Assembly (NCBI RefSeq): GCF_037975245.1
Contig: NC_092561.1
Location: 6,188,001 to 6,252,000, forward strand
DNA from: Apostichopus japonicus
Lineage: Eukaryota; Echinodermata; Holothuroidea; Aspidochirotida; Stichopodidae
Reading direction: 5' to 3'
DNA length: 64,000 nt
Under the pieces are notes generated by a model. That model was not told the origin of the DNA and made no database searches. It was given only the letters and a program-made list of their open reading frames with translations. Shown here one piece after another: positions 48,501 through 62,600 of this stretch; position 1 is the stretch's first letter; every line of letters starts with the position of its first letter. The translations under genes were made by a program, and so were the position numbers.

Positions 48501-51344
48501 AAATGGACCGATCCTCGACTTACTTGGGACCCGAAAGATTTCGATGGTCAGGACTTAATTGTTCTTCACCATGATGAAGTTTGGTTACCTGTCGTTCACC
48601 TAGGAAATGGGTAAGAAGAAATAAGTTTAGAAAAGAAATTTAAGCGGTCACATTTTTGTTTTAAACAGAAAGATGAAGGTTTTGTTTTTGATCTGCATAT
48701 ACGGTCTTATGACTTTCTTCTCGGATACCGATTCCATTACTCCCACCCCACCCCACCCCCACCTCCCTTCCACCGTTTTCAACCTCTCACAAAAATTCAA
48801 AAGTAGTTATTTGCACAACCTTGCGTTTAGACATGGGGAGGATGCTCATTAGACCCCCCCCCCCTCCCTACCTATATTGATAGTTTGCTTCAACAACCCT
48901 AAGGACACACCCTCTCCTTTGAGAAATCCTGATCCACCCTGACATTTTAATATTTCTGTAATTCATTCCTTATCTTATGGTGTATCGTTTACGTTTTTGT
49001 TTCTTTTTGTCCTCAAAGGTTAGAAACAGTAACTGTTATTAATCCCAGTCATGGTCGGGTCGTACTTGCATCAACAGGTGAAATCTATCTCGGATCTGCT
49101 TTTATCCAATCGTCGTACTGTCCAATAAGGTAAGACTTTCAGGGCATGCGCACTTTTTGATCTTGATTAAGTAGATTATTAAACAGTGGCAAACTCCCCC
49201 CCCCCCCCTCCCCAAAAAATAAATAAATTAAAAAATTGCTGCTGACGGATTTCTTTAGTCCATGAAAGTAAAGAGGAGTAGGGGACGGGGGGGGGAGGGG
49301 TTGGAAAACGGAAGAGGGAGACACAGAAGGTTGCAGGGATAAGATGAAAAAATAATTGTTTAGTAAAAACCAATAAACAATTAATCATGTATATTTTGCA
49401 CAAGCTTGATAAGTTCCTTCAACAGTACAAAATATCGTTAACTTTTTGGGGGCGAGGTAGAGAAGGGTGGGGTGGGTGGGAGTTCGTCACCCGAAGAATT
49501 AAATTTTTTTAAATGCTACGGTGAGTCATTTCGACTATTTTATGGCTAAAGATTGACATTATTGGTGTCGCCAAAATATTTTGGAGTCTCTGAAAAAAAA
49601 TCGTTGAAAAGCAAATGGGGAAATCTTGACTATAATTAATTCAAAAAGTAAAATAAAATATAACACCATTTTGAAATTAAACACTTATAATCATACAACA
49701 AAGTCTCAAATAGGCAGGTGGTAAACACCCCCCCCCCCGTAGACCCCTTTGTCAGATCATGACATCCTTTACTGGAGGGTCTCCAAGATGATGGAGGTGA
49801 AAATTTGGGTCACCATGAAAGAGTTCGAAGACACCATTTTCACTTTGTGAATAAAACAACTAATAAATCCCCTATTAAGCGATGCTAAATGATCGTACCG
49901 CATACATCTCGTAGCTATATGGAAGGGGGTATGGAGAGGGTGGGATGGGATGGGCGGAGCTTGTCCAGTAAAGTTTAAACATTTAATTTCTTGGTCAGAA
50001 TGGTGCCAATGTTACAACCCATCGCAATATGAAGTTTATATATAGTCTTCTGGACAGAACCCTCTCCACCCCTCTCCCGCTCTCTCCACCTCTCTTTATT
50101 TCTGTTTCTTTCATTCTTTCTTTCCCTATTTCCTTTTAATAGGATCAAGTACTTTCCTTTCGATAGCCAAGTTTGTCAGTTGAAGTTCAACTCGGGGAAT
50201 ATTCCAGCTGAAAAGCTGCTTCTTAAAGCCGGTGTGGCCATTATGAGTCCGGCTCTCTCTTCTTCAGAATGGCAAGTATTGGCGATGAACGGAACAGAAC
50301 GGATCTTCTACGAAGATGACGTCATAAGCAACAGACCCATGTTGCCATATTCTCAAGTCCGTTTCTGTCTATACTTGAAACGCCATCCAAGGCACTATAT
50401 CCTACTGTTAATTATTCCGTCCACCATTTTGAATTTGATGACCATAATGACATTCCTCTCTCCAGCCGATAGCGGAGAGAGAATGTCTTTAAGTGTCTCC
50501 ATGATTTTAGGATTAACCGTCTTTCAATTACTGGTAGCCGACATGCTCCCTGTAACAGAGGGACGCGACAACCCCATCCTGAGTAATTATTTAACTGGCA
50601 ATTTTGTACTCTCTGTTCTGGCCATACCATGTTCACTCTATAGTGTTAATGTTATGTGCAGTTATGATAATAATGTTAAGACCAATCAAATCCTAGCTGG
50701 TATCATGTACTTCATGCGGTTCTTTGGCATCTTGAAGAAACCTAAGAAAATGTCTGCAAAAGTGACCGTCGACGAATTTTTAAGACAGGATTCGTTACCA
50801 TGTGATGACGTCATCAACGGACGACCAGACGAGCGAAAGGATATAACTGAAAACCGACAAGTGCATCGTGGGCTGTCGGATGGACAACTGCATATGCATA
50901 AAAAGGTACACATAGGTTGATTTCATAATTAGTAATATCTCATTGAATATAGTTTATAAACTCTCCAGACCGGCACAACTTGGCTCCTTTCTTCAGATAA
51001 AATATATTAACGCTAGATATAAGCGGGGTTTTTATTTTAGTCTGACGTATGATTTCAGTATGCGCATGTGTAGAAGAATCATTACATGGCTCAACATTTT
51101 GAAATGTTTTACCTCTCACCAGTACTTTTATTCTTATCTCTTCATTTATTTTTCTTCCTCTCATTTTTCTTCTTCTTCTGTAAATTTTCTTCGACAGAAT
51201 ATAGATGAAGCTCGTTTGGTAGCCAACGCGTTGGATCGAATATTTTTCGTGATATTCCTTATGGCTATTATTGGTATGTTTGTCCTCATGGTGATCAAGT
51301 TCCGGTTTGCTGCAAATAGTCATATCACGGGAGGGTGCTATTGA
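48501..51344 (+). CDS. Duplicated receptor exons 4'-7' (no signal-peptide exons; alternative 3' cassette or partial pseudogene)
   Basis: Exons 48501-48610, 49019-49129, 50143-50905 and 51198-51344 correspond to exons 4-7 of the plus-strand receptor and are all intact, with the same GT-AG sites and stop. The Cys-loop, M1-M4 and intracellular loop are complete. Exons 1-3 have no copy, so there is no signal peptide or start of its own. Exon 3 (40643-40687) ends in phase 0 and exon 4' starts in phase 0, so exon 3 could splice to 4' by skipping about 7.8 kb. The only coding change I found is at M2 15': CAA (Gln, 50525-50527) here, CAC (His) in copy 1. It could be expressed by alternative splicing, be silent, or reflect an assembly duplication. 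Confidence 0.8.
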
Positions 51345-54300
51345 AAACACATGAAGAGGATGATGCTATATCGACGGTATAATTAATGAGAGAAAACATA
51401 ATATAATCAAACGCACAAAGTGGTAATGAAATATAAATGTACTGTAGAAAAGGACACATGAAAAAATGTTAACACCTTTTTTTCCCTGTAGTCTGTCTAC
51501 TCTTCACAATTCAATCAATGGAAGAATCTTTACCATGATGACGTCACCATTGCTGACATTACGTCATCCATTGCCAAAACCACTCATCATATATGGAAGT
51601 GTTATATGTGGAACGCGAAAAGGGAAAACATTATACCGAGCTTTACCACGCGACGACTTCTTTACTTATGGTAGCATATATAGCCTGTGCAACTTCCCAT
51701 TGATTTACGTACTACGGGATATGTACGCACTGTGCACATGGTTAACCTGCTCTGACCTCCACAGTCATAAAATAACACCAATTAGATCAATTTGTGATTA
51801 GAATGTTCTTCATATAATGTACTGTAAACATCCAGGTGACATTCACAAACCTAATCCCGTGGGGTATCTTAAAGCTGCTCAAGTGTCTCTTTTCGGTTCT
51901 TTGAGAATTATTACCGGTACCAACGTATACGCTACTGCATGTCCAGCTGATTTACAGTTGTCATGATATTTTGCCCTTTTCGACGTTCCAAACGGCTATG
52001 TATTTGTATGATCATGAACGTCTAGTGTACTATTTAAGCTCTAAAAAAGCGGAAGACAAAAAAACAAAAAAAAAATAGAAGAAGGCAAAAAACACTGTAA
52101 TTTTTGTTATTGTGTGCTGTAGAAATAATGTAGTGATATAAAGTAGGACGCATGTTATCACTTTATGTTTATCTCTGACAAGCAACAAATGTATACAAAC
52201 TGGCAAGAAATCCAAAGAAAAATAAAAGTAAATGTTTATGAGTAAATTCTTTGTCTCTTTTCTTTATTCCTGTTTTTCCAAAGTTGCGACCTGTAGATAT
52301 GTTTACAGGGCCGTAGCCAATACCTGAAAGTGTAACTTTGCCTGGCGTATGTAAGCATAGCATAGGCCTAAGTTAACCCTATATGTTACACACTAATGAA
52401 TGTATTAACTGTTAGTATAACAGTTAGGCCCTAACTTTTAAGCCTAGTACGTATTTCTGACGGTGCCATAGAAATTGAACTATATAGGAAAAATGCTGAC
52501 ACAGTGTATCGCCGTGTGTTTAAGTAGTAAAGCCTTGAAAATAGTGAGGGCGCTTTGCGTTGTAAGGCAAAAAGCCAGATCATTTGTACGTCTTCATACA
52601 TACATTGTACAATCGACTTTGAAACTGAATTCAATGTTACCCGTTTTTTTGTTGTTGAAAGAGTAGGTGCCTATAAGGCCTTGCCCTCAATTCACGGTAG
52701 TTTTTCCGAGTCAAATCCCAGCACGGTCATACAACTTCCTTCCGAATTTGCTGCTTACTTTTGCTACTCCTTCAGCTATAGTAGGCTTGATGCCCTTTGA
52801 AAATCTGTCCTTTTCAAACTTCGGGCAAACTCTACACGAACATAGCTATTAAGCCATGAAAGGTGTGTACGCGAAAACCATAGCTAAACCTTACAAAAGT
52901 TCAACTAATTCAAACTCAAACCCAATCACCATATCCCCCCTCCCACACCCCCACACACTTATCTACCCTACCCGACAACATTACGAGTCCCACTCATGGC
53001 TGGGTACCGCAGATGAAACAAGTTATTGAAATAAATAAAAACCAAATCAATCCATTTATTTTGCCACTATGTGTTTTATATATCATGTTTTGTTCTCACA
53101 TATCTCACAAGATATTCGAAGAATAATTAAGATCCCAGACAATATTTCTTGGACTTTTCCTGACCGCGATATTGGTCATGTTAATTTTGATGGTTCTCCA
53201 TCCTAGACATCCCAGACCAGCATGTCAGCGGAGTGGATTGTGAGATATTTGAAAACAACAGGACGGTTGACTTCTCATGAGATTGTTGCCGGTTCTAAGA
53301 TGGATTTATACGGGTTCGGGTCGGAGGTAGGGAGAAGATGATACGCCGGACAGGGAGGAAGCGAAGTGCGTAAGAGGGACAGCCACCCCCTCCTCCGCCC
53401 CCCCCCCAAAAATATTAATAATAATAAAAGCAGAACCTCCAACCTTCCATTTTAGAACCTTTAAAGTTTATCCGGGCTGGTCTGACATTGCAAGGAAGGA
53501 GTCAAAATATGTCATCCATTTTCAAAGTTTTCAACAAACATTTTAACCAAGCAACTTACCTCAGCCATTCGATTGTGTAACTTTGTAAAGATCTTCGAAT
53601 AATTTGTACGGTTAGAGTTTTGACAACTTTTCAATCAATATTATCATTTTGAACATTTTTGGGGCCAAGGCTTATGATCGTTTGGAACTTATGCAGTTGA
53701 ACTGGACGAACCGGAATCCAATTTATGATAATTAGAAAGAGGATTTTCTTATGAATTTTTGTATATCTCCTTTGAATTACGACAGAGAGATATAAACAGT
53801 AGGAAGGCGATGGGCAGTACGATGAAAAAAAGGTACAGGCGTTCAGTAGGTAAAACTTTGCTTACTCAATTAAATCACTTAGCAATAATGAATCTCATTA
53901 ACAAAGTTTAAATATTGGTTTGTCTCTGAAAAGACATAATTTATTCTACACAGATCGAATCGTGTGAACATCTATTCAAGGGGATTAATTTCATAATGCC
54001 ATGCAAAATAGATAGCACCGTTTCTAGCTCTCTAATAAATTGATTTAATTCAAACACATTTCGACCAATCACAATAATCTTTCTCTTTTTAAAATTAATA
54101 CAGGCCATAACCAACTCTATCTCTTGGCTGCCATTACATGCGCAAAACAATAACCCTTAATCTGATTGATACCAATCACAAAATTTGGCTTTATTCTATT
54201 AAAAATGTATTTATGTCTTCCCTCATCTTTTTTATCATCTTTTATAGATAACCCACTCTTAGATAGTCACCAGTGGGTGCTCATTGCCTACTATATTACT

Positions 54301-55327
54301 AGACCACGTTTCTTCCTCACCACCAACCCCTCACCCACCTCCCCCCCCCCAATCCCCAACCATATAATTCAAAGGACTTGTATTGACAACATCAGAATGA
54401 TAAAAACCCAGTTTCTATTTAATAAAGTTGCTAATATTGTCAATACAAATGCTCTGAAGCATAACCTGAATGTACAATGTTTACTACTGGTGGTACTAGT
54501 ACTACATACACTGACAAAATATTATTTTCCATTAATTGTGAAAACACTCTCATGATTTATATTGCTTATCCAACAAAACTGGCAGCATCCAAACCATTTT
54601 AGCTCTGAATTTCTTAACAAGATTTCCAACATGCTGCGCTACCATGGGTTTTGACATATATCATACTTGTGTCTAACTATTGAGACCACGGTACGTAGCC
54701 TATCTCTCTTACCAAAAAATCTCAAATTTTAAACATTGAAAATTCTAACCTGAGAGCTGGCACGTACAAATGCTAACAAAATGTACCTTCAGGACTTAAG
54801 ATTGAAATGGAGTAAAAAATATAAACAAATCATATTTTCGCGATGGACAAAGATGAAAATCATTGATTATTTATCATTTTTTAAGATTCAATCGATAAAA
54901 TACTTGCGACTGGTGTTAACTTTCGCCTAAGGCACAATTTGGCAGCAAAAAAACAAACAGAAAAGACTTCTGTATAGATCTCAAACTTACCCACTTAAAA
55001 TCTTGTTACAGAAAAAAAAAAAAACAGAAATTGGGTTAAAGAAAGAGAGAAAAGAAGAGAGATGTTCATGTCAAAGAACATCACAACTTTGTTGTCAGAT
55101 TTTGGTATTTTCAGTATCTTTTCCATTTGGTCTAATTTGCATTTATCGAGGTAAAGATGCAAAACGTACATTATTATTACAAAAAACACATTCACCCAAG
55201 AAAAGTTATAATTTCTTCAGTACTGTAGGGAACAAAACTAATTCTCAATTTGTTCTCTCCTTCTGCATTTTTGTCTCATTTGAAGGAGGCTGTGTTGAGA
55301 GCATAAAGAATGCACAACAATAATGTT
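51345..55327. other. Non-coding downstream flank, copy 2
   Basis: A copy of 44242-48217 with the differences listed under the duplication. No gene recognised. Confidence 0.5.
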
Positions 55328-55820
55328 GAGTACAAGCACAGGTACTAAGTCATGCACTGGTGTGTACTTAAATACTTGAGTACAACAGCAGGAGTTTGTG
55401 TACAAGTAGAATGCCCTTTGTTATGAATGCGAGTACAAGCATGGGTACTTAATCTGGCACTAATGTGTACTAGAATACTTGAGTACAACAGCAGGAGTAC
55501 CTGTACAAGTAGAATTCCCTTTGTTATAAATACGAGTATAAAGCACAGGTACTAAATCTTACACTAGTGTGTACTAGAATACTTGGGTACAAGTACAACA
55601 GCAGGAGTACGTTTACAAGTAGAATTCCCTTTATTATGAATACAAGTATAAGCACGGGTACTTAATCTTGTACTAATGTGTACTAGAATACTGGTAGAAT
55701 TCCCTTTGTTATGAATAAGAGTACAAGCACAGGTACTTGGTCTTGCACTAGTGTGTACTAGAATACTTGAGTACAAATACGAGTACCAATCCATGAGTGC
55801 GAGTACTAGTACCGGCAACT
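55328..55820. repeat. Minisatellite of about 103-bp units, about five copies
   Basis: GAGTACAAGCACAGGTACTA-like starts recur near 55328, 55430, 55532, 55646 and 55719. Shared blocks are TGTGTACTAGAATACTTGAG, AACAGCAGGAG and AGTAGAATNCCCTTTGTTAT. The later units are shortened. The duplication breakpoint lies in the first unit. Confidence 0.88.
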
Positions 55821-56330
55821 ATGCCAGAATATGAGTACAAATATGGACTCGATGCAAGAATGAGGTGAATAACATTTAAATATAGTAAAATCTCAATTAT
55901 GGAGACAAGAAGTTGTTCAAGTATGGAATATAATCCATAGCGAATCCATATTCTCACACAACAGTGTACTTTGCTATGATAGAACAATCTTTTATGTATA
56001 CCAACCAACTGCCACAAGGTATATGAATAACTTTCTCTTTGGTAAGGGGGAGAGAAATTCATTACCTGAGGTCACAACCGAACAAAAAAACTTCATACTA
56101 GTTCAGTGCAGAAGTTTGACAATTTCATCATCGGTAAATTAAATGTCCAACCTCTCAAGACAGATTACATATTCCATCTCGATGTCTTATCGTAATAAAT
56201 AAATTTTTATACATTTCCCTTTTAATAGTTTCACCCGTTTTAAAATGCGGTATTTATGAATAAACACGGGGATACATATCGTTTTGTTTTCGTTAAATTA
56301 AAACAATCTCATACCAGCCCGTACGGCAAA
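55821..56330. other. 3' flank of the DERA gene
   Basis: AT-rich and with no recognised coding pattern. I did not find a clear minus-strand AATAAA just below the DERA stop. Confidence 0.45.
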
Positions 56331-59300
56331 TTACGCCATGGCTAATTCATTGTGGGCTGCGTACCTGCCGGTGACGTTGTGGAATATCTGTCTCTCGATG
56401 TCTCCCATGAGGGAGCTGGCGCCAATCCGGAACAGCTTCGGAGTCAGCCAATCGTTGCCGAGTTCTTCCTTCATCAGAGCTAACCACGTGCAGGAATCCT
56501 TGGCGGTCCGTATACCACCGGCCGGTTTAAACCCAATCTGAAGAGAGGAATGAAAACAGAGACTGGATCGGTACTCTCAAATTTCTAGAATATATCTGTT
56601 GTTTTTCAGTGGTCGAGATTAACATTGGTTGACGATTGGACGATACCTTTTTCGATGCTTTATCGAACCTCCATGTGTCCTACTCGGTTTTGAAAAAACT
56701 TTTACAATCTAATCTGTGTGTCATCCATCTTATGGAAGTAACATAAATCCGTACTTTGTAGAAATTGAATAGTAGTTGGAGGCCTTTCACGTAGCAGCGT
56801 GAAATATATATGTCGTTTTCAGTGGTCGAGATTAACACTGGTACCGATTGGACGATACCTCTTTTGATGCTTTATTGAACCTCCATGTGTCCTGCTCAGT
56901 TTTAATCAAACTTTTACAACCTACTCCAAAGGGGACACAACCCTACTTTTGCAGGGATTTTGTATGCAACGAAATTGATTCCTGCCTGTCCCTTCTTCTT
57001 GATAAAATAATTTCAAACTATACTCATGTCGGTGGCAATTTTCCATACCTTTATAAGCTGTCATAGGTTTGGAGTCGTTTTTTTACACCATTCTGACCGA
57101 GCGATGGACTATTTAACAATTAACGGACATCTTGGAAATTTAACTAATTTAACGAGATGGTCCCAACCATTAAGCTGCTCTAAATAGGCTCATATGCTCA
57201 ACAACAGCCAGTTCAAGGGATTGAAATTTCGTGAATTTTATGACACGTTTTAATTTTTCATAAATCTACAGAATATTTCGACTTTACGGGTAAAAAGCTT
57301 ATCATTCCTGCGAAGACTTTGGTTGACTGTAATCACTGATTATTTTCTCTATGTACATTACTTTAAAAGTTCCTATCATGGTGAAGCATAAATATCACCA
57401 GATTTTGACACAAATACTAAACAAACTTGTCGCTTCAATGCCCATGTTTTATCCTCACCTTGTTTCCGGTCCTCTTGTAGTAATCCCTAATGGCTCGAAC
57501 CATCACCAGTCCGACAGGTAGGATGGCATTGACTCCTTCCTTTCCGGTGGACGTCTTGATAAAATCAGCACCTGCAAGTTCAAAGTACAGGAAATTATTT
57601 CCGCATTACAATCTTCCCTGCCTATAGCTCATACTCCAGTCACCTGTTTTTGGCCAAAACACAGGGGAGATTGAAATATCTACCCGAGTTGGTAATGCTA
57701 GCCATACTGAACACTCCTCTGCACAAATTCATCACTAAAACACACAGCATACCATTTCAGTGGTCAAGCCAAATTTGTCTCTAAACAGGAAAGTAGTGCT
57801 GGCCATTAGAGCACTTGCGTTTACAATCATACGGTGGCTGGTCAATTAATAAGGTGCACCTCAAGGATGAATCTTAATGGCAGTACCTTGGGTAGTTTAT
57901 ACTATCATATAACAAATCATCACTGCTTGAGTGAACTTAAGGAATGTTTTTCTGTAGGCAGGTCTGACCACAAGAGGACCGCAGCAAAGCCGAGGCCGTC
58001 AATAAACACTTGGAAATGACGGCCAACAAGTCCCAAGTACTGTAGGTCTTGAGTGGATGGATGATTGTTACTGGAAAGACGAATCAGTGAAAGGGTTGTG
58101 GAAAAGGAGAAGGGGCGGGGAGAAGAATAGGGAGGGAAACAAAGGAGGTGATGATAATGATATATATGCTTATACTTGCAAATGCTGCAGTTTCACATCA
58201 CACCTAACTGCTACCCAACCCCTTTTGAAAGTGGCAAGATGAAACCCAAGTCAGTTAGACAATATTCATTTACTTAAAGCATGATGGCAACCACGTTGAT
58301 TCGATTACTCCGTGTTGGTTTATTTGAACACTGCTCACCTCCATCAAGTTAGGGAAATGGTAGCAATTTCATTTTGAACATTTCTTCTAGTATTATATGA
58401 CAATGGCATACAAAGGAGAAGCCTAAGTGAGACCGTTTCCTTCACATCTGTCTTCTGAGCACCAAATGTGAAATCTGATTCGATAAAAGCACGGTTTCAC
58501 ATACTGTATTACTCACAAACCAAGATAAAAGCATCACAGCCATGAAAATGTTTTCAGCTGTGAGACCACGTAGCATGACATCCTGATTCTATCAATGGGT
58601 TCTACTGGGATAAATTAATGTATGACTTGCAAGGAACGTTGGTAGACTACAAAACTGGAAAACGTATTTCAAAACCATTTTTGGGTATAAATTCAAATGA
58701 AACAGCCTCTAATATTATCTTTAAAAAGTTTTTAAATTCAAGGTGAGGGGAAGAAGAACTTACCAGCCATCATAGCCACCATACTAGCCTTGTAAACAGT
58801 AGTCAAGGAACCAAGCTCACCGGTGGCCAGAATGACCTTCAGGTGGGCGTTGCCACAAGCAGCCCGGAACTGTTTGACCTCATCGTAGACGCCTGTCAGA
58901 CAAAGGGATCAAAGTAACATTACTGCCCTACAGCAGCATCTAACATGGGATGGTGGGGGTGGGAGGAAAGGGGTGGTCTCCATCACTGCCCCCTTAATTG
59001 GAAAAACTATACATGGGTACATATATATGGCACCCTTTTGGTACATTTTGGCCATTGATAATAACCAGCTAGGAAAATAATTCTATGACAACAATGATGA
59101 TGACAAAGATGAATGTATTTCTATGACGATCACAAAAACGTTTTGTCTATCTAAATTAATTTTCCTTAGACGTTTGTACGACCCTTACGAATCAGCCCTT
59201 TCCTCTTGATGCATGTTGCCTTTGACATGATGCAATTGATTCCAGCAGAGACAGTTGGAACCTCTTCCTGCTCTAAAAGATATATAAATTATATAAAACA

Positions 59301-59627
59301 TCTGCTCTACGTACCTTCCCAATTTCCAGCCAGAGCGTATGCCCTGTTGATGACCACGTCGATCTCACCGGCTCCATCGTCCACGGCTTGACTGATTTCC
59401 ACTAGCCTGTGCTTCAGGTGGGTTTGACCGGCAGGAAATCCAGTCGCAACTGGAAAACAAAAAGTATGAAGGATAGTTGCAGAAAGGTTGCCTTAAATGA
59501 CACCTGTAAAAGTTTCTCTTTTCGGAGGGTTTAACAGACCTTCCATATCGACAAGGAGGGATACAAGAATTATGTGGTAGAGAGGATAATGAATATATAA
59601 ATATATCTATATATATATCTAATTATC

Positions 59628-59660
<33 letters not shown>

Positions 59661-62600
59661 ATATATAACTATGTATATATATATATATACATATATACCT
59701 GACGCAACGTACCTGACGCAACTGGAATGTGAGGAGCACCTGCCTGTTTTAAGGCCTTCACAGCGTCTTCAACTCTGGCAGGATAAACACAAACAGCACC
59801 CACAGTGAGACCTGAAAGATAGTCAAGTGTGATTAATAGTAAGGTCAGACCTGTTTATTGAGTTAAGTTGAAAGTGAGAACTGTAAAAGCAAGATGTGTG
59901 AAGTGTAAACTGTAAATTGAGACCGGTCAATTGATGTAAAACATGCAAATATGCAAAGTAAGAAAACATGTGAGGTTAGAATATGACAGTAGTCTTGATA
60001 AAGAGAGCTCTAAAGCCTCAGTGAATAAGTTCCCAGTGAATAAGTTCCCATTCTATCGTTTTGTCAGTCTTTGTCTAGTTTTGTTTTTTTGTTGGGGGGA
60101 GGGGATGGGGAACTTTGACCATGCCCCCCTTTTTCAAATGCTACTGTTCAATAACAGGGAAAGTTTTCTGAAATTTGGTTTAATTGCTAAACAGATTAAA
60201 AGGTGTATTATTATCACTGCTCAGTTTTTGTGAGTTACACACACAACTCCTGTAGAGCAACAAATTTATTCAATAACAAATCTGCCTAACATCCAAATTA
60301 TTCATCTCCCTAACATCCAAAAGATTCCATACATGGAAGCATCAAGATATGAGCTCTTCATCCTCTTCATGTAATATATATACAGGATTCAAACCAGGAA
60401 AGGATTAAATCGCTACACAGATTACAAGGTATATCCTCACTGTTCAGTTTGTGTGAGTTACACACACAACTACTGTAGAGCACTACTCTTATTCAATAAG
60501 AAATCTGCCTAACATCCAAATGATTCCATTTACATGGAAGCACCAAGATATGAGCTCTTCCACTTTTTCAGGTACTATATATACAGGATTCAAACCAGGA
60601 AAAGGTTACACTACCTCTGTCCTCCATTCCAACTGCCTTCAGAAGATCAACCCTGATTGGATGCTTTGCTTTGTAGCATAACCGCTGCACGTTTGTGAAT
60701 GTATCGTCGCCAGAGAGAGTGGTTAAGTCGATGCAAGTTGCGGCTTTGAGTAACCAGGCAACCTGAGCATAATGAGAGAAAAAAAAATAAACTGAAATTA
60801 TTAGCTTACTACTACTACTGCTACTACTACTACAACTGACGTTTTGTTCGTGTCGCTACAAAATGCAGACAGTGCAATAATGAAACGTGATACCTTGTTA
60901 TCTTTAGCTGGACCTGAGATGTCCATCGCTGTATTGTTTGTACTGTACACTGTGCTGTGGATAGTGACTGCAACTGCATGTACTGACTGTACACTAGTGT
61001 CTAATTACCGATGGTAGCAAGCTGTGTGTGTGTATTTTCTGGGATCGATGCTGGTGTCTAACACCTTTGTAACACTTCATTCGAAAGTAGGTCAGATTAC
61101 CGGCATTAGACGTTTCTTTTTGCGCGAGTCTTCACACCCTTTAAATTTGTTACACTTGTAAAATTACACTTGTAAAATTTCATACTTCTTTAACTGATTA
61201 TATGCAACTGTCAGGTTAAATTACTCCAGTTAGAAGACACAAACTAGACAATGTTCCAGAACCATCTTCCAATGAGCTAATTCATGTCACTGATTGGGGG
61301 AAACCTGTAGTGACCCAAACCATTCACTGTGCTTACTGTGTCTAGCATTTTTTAGACACATCTGGACTTTGGTACTATGGTCCATGCTACTTTGGTATGG
61401 TTCACACTAATTTGGTATGGTCCATGCTAATTAGGTTGACCTTACAGTGACCTAGTATATAAGTTGATGCTACTGGTAGCAATCTCTCTCTCTCTCATAC
61501 CTGTTGCCATACAGATAAGACCAAGTGCTATGCTATATTGCCCTATGCTGGAACTTTACAGTAATGCATGCAGCTTGTGCTTTTAAGTTAGCCTAGCTAA
61601 GTAGCTGTTTGTCAAGAGATGGTGCACCATTAGTATACCTATTGATACTCTGCCTCTTATATTGCTACATGTAAATTTAGGACATTGCAACAGCTTGAAA
61701 GGTGTTGCTTACTGGTCTGACCTAGGACTGTAGGAGTTTTAGTGTGACAAGTGCACAGTATTAGCCAGTATTTCATATATTTGGCAATATTGGGAGGCAA
61801 GTTCTGATTGTAGATGGGATGACTGGAACACCAGATGATTACTGAATTATACTTGTTGAGGTTCAGTCGTTCCTGAAAGCAATCTTCAACCTACGCATGA
61901 AATACCAAGTATTTTGTCATTATGGCCTCTTAGAGGCCTAGCCTAAAGCTACTTGAGAGAAAGCCAAACCTGGTAGTTCTTCTTCACTCCCCTTCGAGTC
62001 TTTAACTCATTAGCCCGCTTGAAGGTGGCTGGCTTGTTGACTTTGTAATCGAAAAACCATGATGGATCTGATGAAACAATTACATGACAACAGAAGTGTC
62101 AACTCCATGCATGGGTAGAGGGATACTAAAGTCCAATTCAATTCAAATTTATTTCTCATAGTATCTTTCAGAAAAAATAACACACAGTACAGTAGAAAAA
62201 TATGTTAATAATAGGCCTAATAGTTACTGTTAGGCCTATGATTGAAAGATACTAGAATACATAACATAGGCTAGGCTAGGCCCAGATAAGTAGCCAATAG
62301 ATGTTAACAAGGCTCACAGTCACAGTGGTTAGTGACCATAGCTTGCATTAACCAGGGGTCTGTGCTTGGCCATAAAAATACAGTATTCCAGCTAAGTAGT
62401 GGGATTGGCCTGGGCTATGTCTTAAATGACATGATAAGAACGTTAATGCTTACCTACACTATAGTACAAGGCTTAGCCAAGGCATTAGTTAACAATAGGC
62501 CTTGGAATGGATGTAACATTGTAAGCATAGAGAGCTTAAGTACTTAGTTACAGTACTTATGCCTAACATTACTCGTTAGCATGGCCTTTGCTAGGTCTAT

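Larger units (their letters stand above)
48318..55413 (+). repeat. Tandem segmental duplication, copy 2 (about 7.1 kb)
   Basis: Second copy of 41216-48310. Its right end falls inside the first unit of the 103-bp minisatellite at 55328-55820, and its left end joins the same minisatellite unit at 48218-48310. No copies of receptor exons 1-3 are included. Confidence 0.97.

Noticed and set aside
50180-50920. A stand-alone receptor gene starting at the Met in exon 6'
   Set aside because: That Met is mid-ectodomain after the Cys-loop; the upstream part of exon 6' and exons 4' and 5' are in frame with it, so it is not a natural start.
56338-56541. Plus-strand 67-codon frame opposite the last DERA exon
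   Set aside because: The minus strand encodes the conserved DERA C-terminus; the plus frame is a shadow.
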